From assembly GCA_034770075.1 (NCBI GenBank), contig CM068379.1, positions 40,369,130 through 40,433,129 of the forward strand: a stretch of DNA of 64,000 nucleotides. Direction: 5' to 3'. Source of the DNA: Aralia elata (taxonomy: Eukaryota; Streptophyta; Magnoliopsida; Apiales; Araliaceae). The notes below the pieces were generated by a model, which was given only the letters and a program-made list of their open reading frames with translations, was not told the origin of the DNA and did not search any database. This document shows, piece after piece, positions 33,863 to 42,754 of this stretch. Each line of letters begins with the position of its first letter. Position 1 is the first letter of the stretch. The position numbers and the translations under genes were made by a program.

Positions 33863-36736
33863 TGTAACGAATGCAATTTTTGTGATTGAATAAAAATATT
33901 TATTGAGTTATATAAATATTTTTATTAATTTATTGAGTTAAATAAATAATTTATTAAGTTTTTGTGAAGTGGGTATATGTTAAGTTTAATTATGTTAAAT
34001 GTTATTTGAATGTGATTTGTTATGTAATTCTAATTTAATTTAATAATTAAATTAGATGATGAAAAGGTTTATTTGAATAAATGATTTATTTGAATAAGAG
34101 AATTTATTTGGTATTATTGTTATTTGTTAAATGAAATTATTATTTGAGTTGGTAAGGTTTAATTGAATTTATTTAATAATAAGTTCAATTAAATTAGAAG
34201 TGTGACATTTTAAATTATATGTTATAATGGTTTATTAAAATAAATGAGAAAGTGTTTAATTCAGTTTTACCAAACAAGGCCCTATGATCTTTGTTTGGAA
34301 ATATTGGGTTATTTTATTTGTGTTTTACCAAACAAGACCTTAAGACCTTTAGTTAGAATAATAGATTATTTTATTTGTAATTGCCAAACATAGCCTTATG
34401 GCTTTTGAAATTTTAAACTGATGGATTAAATTTAGATTATACGTTATTATATTAATTATCAGTTTTATTTTTAAAATGCGTCAGTTGTAAGAAAAGAAAA
34501 GAAAGAAAAGAAAGAACAGAGTTCAAAGAGAAAAGAGGATATATAGAGAAGAAGAGAGAGTTAGAGAGAAAATTGAGAATTGAGAGGTTTGTGAATTGAG
34601 AAAGAGAAGAAAGGGAAGTGCTAGTAAGGAATTATATACATAGCTTGAAGGTATAATTCTTATTAGTTTTGTTTTAATTATATTTTTATTATTTTACTTC
34701 TCTGTATGTGATTTTTATTTCACTGTATATGAATTTATATGCTAAATACATGAATTACTTGGTTATAATTATTAGTAAGCATGTATTAGAGATTATGTGA
34801 TGATTATAAACTAGTTTGAAGAATTAATTCATGAAAACATGCTTTAGAATTGAGTTCTTAGTTTTACAGAGCTTTATTTCATGTATGACATATTTGTATA
34901 AAAATTTATGATTCAACATGGTTATTAATTGGTTAATTAATAATTGTTTATGATTGTATGATGAAAAACATGAATAATGCAAGAAGAATGGTTTTAATTG
35001 ATTGAAAAATGAATTTACAGAGTTTAATTTTATGAGAATGGTTAAAACTTGAATATTTGGTTTTAACAGAGAATTTTTGGTTTTAAATTGGTTGATTATG
35101 TGTTTTATAATGCTTAGATTGATTAGAAACATGTTGGGTAAATGTTTTGTATCATATATGATGTCTGAGTATGTTTAATTTGTTTACTGGATGGTAGAAT
35201 TCGGAAAATTTGGCCAAATTTGGCCTAAGTTTTCACTGGTTCGCGACTGTAGGAGATGACTGTCGAGTCTCTCGCCCCGGCGAGAGAAATGAACTGTAAA
35301 TTCTCGCCCCGGCGAGAGCTCGCCCCGGCGAGAAATTTACAAAGGGAATCCTCGCCCCGGCGAGAAAATTTAAAGGGAATTCTCGCCCCGGCGAGAATCA
35401 CTGCTGGAAAATTTTTATTATTTTGTTTTCCTTTCTTGGAAGTTATGATGTATAATATTAAGTGATTAATGAAATTCCTAGATAATTGAAACTTGTTGAT
35501 TATGGTTTGCTAAATGAGATGTTATAATAAAAAGGATAAAAGCAAGCTTAAAGTGTATATTATTTTGTAACTAATTATGTTACCATTTTATAATTAAATG
35601 TATAGGTTATTTAAGGATCGTGCGATATTTAATTTGTAATCAACGCTTGAGGCAAGTTCCTTATCTCAACTTATTACTTTATGTTGAGCAAGTTTTCCTT
35701 CCTTAAGCTTGAGAATTATTTATAGCAAGTTGTTGTTCTCTTTTAACTTGTTAATTTATTCAAGACAAGTTTATTTATATTGAGCAAGCTTATTGACCTT
35801 AGCTTATTGATATTCAAGCAAGGTTATTATCATGATTATATACTCAAGTTTTATTCCAATCATTGTTATTATTCAAACTTCGAGTATAATTTCTTTTGAA
35901 CAAACTCTATTGAATTAGACTAGCAAACCCTTATTGATTCAGCTAGTCCTTAGTTGATGAACGTTTCAAAGACTTAGAATGTTTTCTATACTTGTTCCAA
36001 GCCAATTTCCTTTTTGGTATGGATTCAGACGATAAACTGAGATGAACAACCCTAATATAGGGGATTACTTACGCGACAGCGTTAAAATGTTTGTGCACAA
36101 TACATTGTACAAAGGGCTGATCCCCCTGAGTACGAGATGTTGGTCCATAGTTTATATGACTGTTAAAGGTTACAGTAGAAATACTTGTCAACCTAGGACA
36201 TAGTTCGAGGTCTTGTGACCCTCAGATACAATTTCTAAATCTTGAATTCTATATTTTTTGGAATCAAGCATTCTAAAGAGCTTTTAAACTTTAATCATTT
36301 ATTGGTTGAGAATCAGAAAACTATTACTCCTCAGTTGAAATCATTTCATGTAGATATTATTGTTATTGTACTTGTGAGCAATTGTTTGCTCACTCTTGCA
36401 CAAATCATTGCAGCTAAGGCTGAGAAACCGGAAGAGCCGTCCACGAGCAAAGGCAAGGGCAAGGGCAAGATGCATAAATAGCTAAAGACCTGTTATTTAT
36501 TTGATGATCGATTGTATCAAGACTTATTTAAATTATGTTTTATTCCGCATTTGATGTATTAAGGTTAAGATAACCTGGGATTTGAATATTTAATAGTTTG
36601 GTGATGTAACCCATTTTGGGAAGATATTACTTTAAGTTGATTTAATTGTTGTTTTACTGGGTAGTTAGTTTTGAATGTATGTTATAGTGAACACCAAATC
36701 AGTGGAAATTAAGTACCTGGATTTGGGGGTGTCACA
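33863..36736 (+). repeat. 5' LTR of F1
   Basis: TGTAACGAATGCAATT to GGGGGTGTCACA. A TATA-like TATATAG at 34540-34546 follows a purine-rich (GAAA) stretch. A GC-rich inverted-repeat cluster lies at 35270-35396 and a GGCAAG repeat near 36450. The LTR contains no convincing gene. Confidence 0.95.
35270..35396 (+). repeat. GC-rich inverted-repeat cluster, five copies, F1 5' LTR
   Basis: TCTCGCCCCGGCGAGA (7-bp stem arms around CC) occurs at 35270-35285, 35302-35317 and 35381-35396, with 15-bp versions lacking the first T at 35319-35333 and 35351-35365. Each can fold into a perfect hairpin. The surrounding LTR is AT-rich. Confidence 0.93.
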
Positions 36737-36739
36737 GGT

Positions 36740-36751
36740 TGGTATCAGAGC
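36740..36751 (+). other. Primer binding site of F1
   Basis: TGGTATCAGAGC lies three bases after the LTR end and matches the initiator-Met tRNA PBS. Confidence 0.93.
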
Positions 36752-36973
36752 TGTAGGTTATGAACCTTTAGGTGGGGAAAACCTTAGGGTAGTAGCCTTT
36801 TAGAAGATAGAGAATATAGTGGTGATAAACTCTTATCGAGTTCTAAGGAATGAATTACGGAAATTCATAATAGACAACAAAATGATTATGTGCTATGTGC
36901 TTATTTGATAACAAACTTATGTGCTCGCGAGTATTATCGATTAGTAATTAAAACTTAAAACTTTATTGTCAGG

Positions 36974-37855
36974 ATGACTGATAGAGGAGAGCCCAGCCAG
37001 ATTAGGGAGGAGGAGCCCCGAGATATTCACGTGGTTCATGAGCAGCTAGTGCAGAGGGAGCCATCTCCATTGGTTACAGTTACAGGTCACGAGTATGAGC
37101 CTGAGACTGATCCTGAGGAGGACCCTGAGGAGGATCCTGAGGAGGACCCTGAGGAGGATCCTGAGGAGGACCCTGAGGAGGATCCTGAGGAGGACCCTGA
37201 AGAGGTTGAGGAGGAGGAGGAAGACCCTGAGGGGATATCACTATCTACTTTGGGTGTTCAGATGTACGAGCAGGTGTATGATCGCAACATAGAGTTGCAG
37301 GATAGAGTGGAGGAGTTAGAGAGGCAGCTGGCGGAGCGACAGACTGCTTTGGAGCAGAAGAGCAGTGAGATCGAGGAGCTAGACATATGTCTTGGGGATG
37401 TGGAGTGGAAGCTGGTTCATGTAGAGAGTGAAAAGGAAGAGTTAGAGGAACAGGCTGCAGAACGTCAAACCACTCTAGAGCAGAAGGATGCTGAGATTCA
37501 AGACCTTTCATCACGTCTTGTAGAGGCTGAGTAGAGGTTAGCACAGTCTGAGTATCGACGCAGACAGTTGATAGCCAGGAATGAGATTGTACGAGATGAG
37601 TTGAAAGAGGAGTCAACTAAGCGGGCGAGAGCTGAGACAACTTGGCTGAGGGAGGCTGATCGCGCAGATCGTGTTGAGTGTGAGATGCGGTCAAAGAAGG
37701 CCAAGATTGATGGGATGGAGTATATTTTTCATACTACCATGGATAAAGCTCAAGATCGAGCTAATCGTCATCCAGATGTGATGGATCGTAGGATGATGAC
37801 ACGCATTATGGAGCAGGAACGCCAGGAAGCTGTGCGTCGTGGGATGTCATCATAG
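36974..37855 (+). pseudogene. Extra ORF upstream of gag: acidic-repeat coiled-coil protein
   Basis: ATG at 36974 follows TTTATTGTCAGG, a good splice-acceptor context. The 293-codon frame is interrupted once by TAG at 37532-37534. The reversed F2 copy has CAG at the matching codon (48300-48302), so the stop is a recent C-to-T change. Residues 1-45 are charged. Residues ~46-80 are an acidic tract of DPEE units from a 12-bp DNA repeat (37108-37203). Residues ~95-290 are Glu/Arg/Leu-rich with heptads, for example ELQDRVEELERQLAERQTAL, predicting a long coiled coil. There is no zinc knuckle or enzyme motif. Extra ORFs upstream of gag are known in Tat/Ogre elements; I do not recognise this one. Role unknown. 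Confidence 0.75.
37108..37203 (+). repeat. 12-bp coding minisatellite (DPEE)n
   Basis: Eight consecutive units of GAYCCTGAGGAG, alternating GATCCT and GACCCT so that the higher-order unit is 24 bp; the last unit has GAAGAG. Each encodes Asp-Pro-Glu-Glu. In F2 only one or two degenerate units remain at the matching place (about 48680-48700). Confidence 0.92.
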
Positions 37856-38144
37856 ATTGTGATTAGTTATGTTATTAGAAACTATGAAGTGAATAAATTG
37901 TAATCCCAGTTTCTATAATGGGATAGAATAATGATGTAATTCTGAAACTTTGTGATTTCAGGATAGATGATGTAAATAAGTACGATGTTATCTCTATTAT
38001 GTTTTGAAGCAGTTAATGAATAAAATGTGAAAGTTTATCAGATGTACTGTGTGTTAAGTGTTTTATATAAATGTTTAAGTTAAGACTTAAATGTTTAGGT
38101 AATTGAGCAATAGTCTAATGACGCGAATTATTTTTAACAGTAAG
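37856..38144 (+). other. Spacer between extra ORF and gag-pol of F1
   Basis: 289 bp of AT-rich non-coding sequence. TTTTTAACAG at 38131-38140 sits five bases before the gag ATG and looks like a 3' splice site, parallel to the acceptor-like TTATTGTCAG in front of the extra ORF. No terminator or promoter is evident. Confidence 0.5.
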
Positions 38145-41100
38145 ATGCCTCCAAGAAGACAACCAACACGTCAACAGACCCCTGAGGGATCTACTAACAA
38201 CGAAGAAGCCAACGCTAATCCCATGCAGCAGTTGGTAAATTTGTTAACGGGAGCCTTTGCTAATCAACCACAAGCTCAGGCTACAACCTTTAAAGACTTC
38301 AAGGCAGTCGGACCTCCGGAATATCACGGCTCTATGAATCCCATTGAAGCTCAAACGTGGATCATGGAGATGGAGAAGGTGTTTGATGTCGCTAGAGTTA
38401 GCGAGGACCAAAAGACGACATTTGCAACGTTTATGCTGAAATCAGAAGCTAGCTACTGGTGGCAAGCAAATAAGACTCGAGGTGGCCAAGGGATTATTCC
38501 GTGGGAGCGGTTCAAGGAGATATTTTTCGAGACCTATTTCCCGGCAAGTGCTCAGAACCAAATGGAAGTACAGTTTCTAGAGTTGAAGCAAGGTGCTATG
38601 TCGGTATCTGAGTATGCTGCCAGATTCAACGAGTTGGCGAGGTTTGCGCCTTATCAGGTTAACACGGATGAGAGGAAGGCCAGAAGGTTTGAGCAGGGAT
38701 TGAAGCCCTGGTTGTATAGCCGAGTTTCAATGTTTCAACTGAACTCGTTTGCGGCGGTGCTGGAAAAGGCAATTATCGCTGAAGGAGGCAGTGATGCTCT
38801 GTCTAAGTACAATCAGGAGCAGAAGAAAAAGAAGAATGAGAATGAAAACAAGGCAAGTGGTAGCCATGGGGGCAGTAGCCAGAAGAGGAAATGGAATGAT
38901 AGTAACTCTGCGGGAAGTCAGCAGGGTAATCAGAAGAAAAAGATGGAGGTGTGCAGCAACTATGGAAAGAGCCATATGGGTGCTTGTTTGAAAGGTAAGA
39001 GGGTGTGCTTCAACTGCGGGCAGGAGGGGCATATCGCGCCGAATTGCCCTAATCCAAAGAAAGGAGCATGTTTCATCTGCGGGTCGAAGGATCACTTTGC
39101 CCGAGAGTGCCCTAAGAAAGCAACTACAGGTGGAGCCAGTTCAGAAAAGGGAAACAGCGGTGGTGGAGGCAATCTGACTATCACAGGACCCACGCAGCCC
39201 AACCGACCTACCGCTCGAACATTCAATATGACAGTGCAGGATGCTGTACAGTCAAAGGATGTAGTGTCAGGTATCATTCCAGTCAATAATGTTAATGCTT
39301 ATGTATTGTTTGACTCGGGTGCTACTTGCTCATTTATATCCGATGATTTTGCTAAGAAATTAGGGTTACCCCAGGAAGAATTAGATTACACTATGAACAT
39401 AGAAATTGCGAATAGGGAGGTGATTCCTGTTAAGTTTGTCCACAAGAACTGTCAAGTAGATATTAAGGGTCATGTGATGACAGTAAACTTGATCCCAATT
39501 TGTCTTGGGGAGTCTGATGTTATTTTGGGTATGGATTGGTTGTTTAACCATGGGGCAGTTATTGACTGTCAAAAGAAGTGTGTGAACCTTATGACTCCGT
39601 CAAAGGTAGTGTTTTATGGCAGCAAATCGCCTAGACAAACGAGTTGTCTGACGATGGTGCAAGCCAGAAAGATGTTGAAACAAGGATGTGTAGGATATCT
39701 AGCCTACATAGTTGATACCCGTAAGGTGGGTGCAAAACTGGAGAAGATACCAGTAGTTAGGGATTTTGCAGACGTGTTTCCTGATGATTTGCCAGGATTA
39801 CCGCCAGATAGAGAAATCGAGTTTGTAATTGATTTAGCACCAGGAACGGCCCCTATATCGAAAGCCCCATATCGAATGGCTCCGGTAGAAATGAAGGAGT
39901 TAATGGTGCAGCTGCAAGAGCTGCTAGATAAAAAGTATATTCAACCGAGCGTTTCGCCGTGGGGAGCGCCGGTATTGTTTGTTAAGAAGAAGGATGGGTC
40001 AATGCGTCTTTGCATTAATTATAGAGAGTTGAACAAGGTCACGATTAAAAACAAGTATCCATTGCCAAGGATCGATGACCTGTTTGACCAACTGAAGGGA
40101 GCAAGATATTTTTCGAAGATAGATTTACGAAGTGGGTACCATCAATTGAAGGTGAGAAAAGAGGACATACCAAAGACGGCGTTTCGAACCAGATATGGTC
40201 ACTATGAGTTTTTGGTTATGTCATTTGGTTTAACGAATGCGCCTGTAGCATTCATGGACTTAATGAATAGGGTGTTCAAACCATTTCTGGATAAGTTTGT
40301 GGTGGTATTCATAGAAGACATTTTGGTTTACTCCAAAACTCAAGAAGAACACGTGGAGCATTTGAGGGTGACGTTGGAGGCGTTAAAGAAAGAGAAATTA
40401 TATGCAAAATTTTTGAAATGCGAATTTTGGTTGGAGCGTGTTCAATTCCTTGGGCATGTTATTGATAAGGACGGGATTTCAGTGGATCCAGCGAAAGTAG
40501 AGGCTGTCATGAACTGGGATCAGCCGAAGACACCGTCGGAAGTGAGGAGTTTCCTTGGTTTGGCAGGATACTACAGGCGTTTTATTCAAGATTTCTCTAG
40601 GATCGCCACTCCGTTGACGAATTTAACAAGGAAATCAGTGAAGTTTGTTTGGACGGAGAAGTGCGAAGAAAGTTTCCAAAAACTAAAGGAGAGACTAAGT
40701 TTAGCACCTGTGTTGTCTTTGCCAGATGCTACAGGAAATTTTGTGGTGTACAGTGACGCATCACATAAAGGACTTGGTTGTGTGTTGATGCAGAATGGTA
40801 AAGTTATTGCATATGCATCACGCCAACTAAAAGACTATGAAAAAGGGTATCCGACCCATGATTTGGAGTTAGCAGCCGTGGTGTTTGCTTTAAAAATCTG
40901 GAGGCACTATCTCTATGGGGAGAAGTGTGAAATATATACAGACCATAAAAGTCTGAAGTATATTTTCACGCAGAAAGATTTGAATATGCAGCAGAGGAGA
41001 TGGATAGAATTGATCAAAGACTATGACTGTGAAATTCTATACCATCCTGGGAAGGCTAATGTGGTTGCCGACGCTTTGAGTAGAAAAGGTCGGGAGAAAC

Positions 41101-42644
41101 TGTTTATGTTAACTGCTCAGGAGGAACTTGTGGCGAAAATGGCTAAGTTGGAATTAGAGGTGAAAAATCTGGCAGAGCCTAATGAAAAATTGTTCCAAAT
41201 GGAAACTCAATCAACTTTGGTGGAAAAAGTGAAAGAAGCGCAACTCCAGGATGAGGAGTGTGTTGAGATACGGAAAAGAGTGCTTGAAGGTGAAGAGCTT
41301 AAATATAAAATCGATACCGAAGGGTTGCTGAGATTTGAAGACAGAATTTGGGTACCCTCGGTATTGGCAATCAGAGAGGAGATTTTGAATGAAGCTCACA
41401 GTTCAAGATTTTCGGTTCACCCGGGGAGCACAAAGATGTACCAGGATCTTCGACAACATTTTTGGTGGCCAAACATGAAAAGAGAGGTTGCTGAATGTGT
41501 TGCGAAATGTCTCACTTGTCAGAGAGTTAAAGCGGAGCATCAACGACCAAGTGGTTTGTTACAGCCCTTGGAGATACCAGAATGGAAGTGGGAGCATATC
41601 ACAATGGACTTTGTAGTAGGGCTTCCAACTACTCAGAAGGGATATGACGTAATATGGGTCATAGTTGACTGATTGACGAAATCAGCGCATTTCTTGCCCA
41701 TCAAAATCCGATTCACTTTGGATCACCTGGCGAAATTATATGTCAAAGAGATTATCTCAAGGCACGGAGTTCCAGTAACAATAGTATCAGATCGAGATCC
41801 ACGTTTTACCTCAAAATTTTGGAGGAGTCTACAAGCTTGTTTGGGGACACAGTTGAGAATGAGTACAGCCTATCATCCTCAAACCGATGGCCAGAGCGAA
41901 AGAACAATTCAGACGTTGGAGGATATGCTCCGAGCGTGCGTTATGGATTTTAAAGGCAACTGGGATGATCATTTACCTCTGGTCGAGTTTGCTTACAACA
42001 ATAGTCATCACGCTAGTATCGGCATGCCGCCCTACGAAGCATTGTACGGAAGGAAATACAGAACTCCATTATGCTGGGATGAGGTTAGTGAACGACGACT
42101 ATTGGGACCCGAGCTGGTACAACAAACTGCTGAAATTGTCAAGGTGATAAGAGCCAGACTGGTAGCTGCTCAAGACAGACAGAAGAAGTATGCTGATCAA
42201 CACCGACAAAATCGCGAATTTGAAGTCGGGAGCTTTGTGTTTCTCAAAGTATCTCCTTGGAAGGGGAAAATCAGATTTGGTAAAAAGGGTAAACTCAGTC
42301 CGCGGTTTATTGGACCTTTCGAAGTGCTGAAGCGGATGGGTGAAGTAGCTTATGAGGTAGCTTTACCTCATGAGTTAGGCCATATTCACAATGTATTCCA
42401 CATATCGGTGCTACGACCGTATAAGTCTGATTATAAACATGTCATACAGTATGAACCGATACAGTTTGAGCAAGATTTGTCTTATGAAGAGGTTCCTGTA
42501 CAAATAGTGGACAGGAAGGAACAAGTTCTTGGAAATAAAGTGATACCTTCTGTTAAGGTAATCTGGAGGAACCACAGTGCTGAAGAAGCAACGTGGGAAC
42601 TCGAAGAGCAAATGATGCAGAATTTTCCTCAATTATTTGTTTAA
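38145..42644 (+). pseudogene. gag-pol: F1 gag-pol polyprotein, one internal stop
   Basis: Starting at MPPRRQPTRQQ (38145), since the in-frame upstream extension has no gag similarity, this is a 1499-codon frame broken only by TGA at 41670-41672 in integrase (VIWVIVD*LTKSAHF), most simply CGA to TGA. Order: retrotransposon gag (38270-38810); zinc knuckles CFNCGQEGHIAPNC and CFICGSKDHFAREC (39007-39110), with a third upstream knuckle reduced to CSNYGKSHMGAC; protease LFDSGATCS (39306-39332); RT (39940-40350) whose catalytic box reads FIEDIL with GAA at 40314 instead of an Asp codon; RNase H (YSDAS 40749, TDHKSL 40939); integrase zinc finger (41417-41523) and core (41600-41910); and a chromodomain-like tail (42480-42641). 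The RT change and the stop imply it cannot transpose alone. Confidence 0.93.
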
Positions 42645-42649
42645 TGTTT

Positions 42650-42754
42650 ATATTGCGATTCTGGGGACAGAATCTTTGTAAGGAGGGGAGAATGTAACAG
42701 ATGATTTAATTGCATTGTGATTCTGGGGACAGAATCCTTTTAAGGAGGGAAAGA
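42650..42754 (+). other. Duplicated polypurine tract of F1
   Basis: Two tandem copies of a ~55-bp block. The first has AAGGAGGGGAGAA followed by TGTAACAGATG (42679-42703). The second has AAGGAGGGAAAGA followed by the true LTR start TGTAACGAATG (42742-42765). Both carry GATTCTGGGGACAGAATC just upstream. The first looks like a relict PPT with a few bases of LTR head. Confidence 0.85.

Noticed and set aside
35270..35396. CRISPR-like array of palindromic repeats
   Set aside because: Only four or five short GC hairpins with irregular 2-17 bp spacing, in a plant LTR, with no spacers of constant length and no cas genes.
36242..36481. 79-codon frame in the F1 LTR (also at 45135) with a hydrophobic middle and GKGKGKGK tail
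   Set aside because: It is inside an LTR and present twice only because LTRs are paired. In the second copy its C-terminus is frameshifted, and F2 does not keep it open. No known LTR gene of this kind in chromoviruses comes to mind.
37095..37292. Arg-rich repeat protein (RRTLRRILRR) overlapping the extra ORF
   Set aside because: Frame shadow of the 12-bp DPEE minisatellite; it ends shortly after the repeat and has no independent support.
41670..41672. Programmed readthrough at the F1 TGA
   Set aside because: It lies in the middle of the integrase domain rather than at a gag/pol boundary, is easily explained as CGA to TGA, and coexists with a mutated RT active site.
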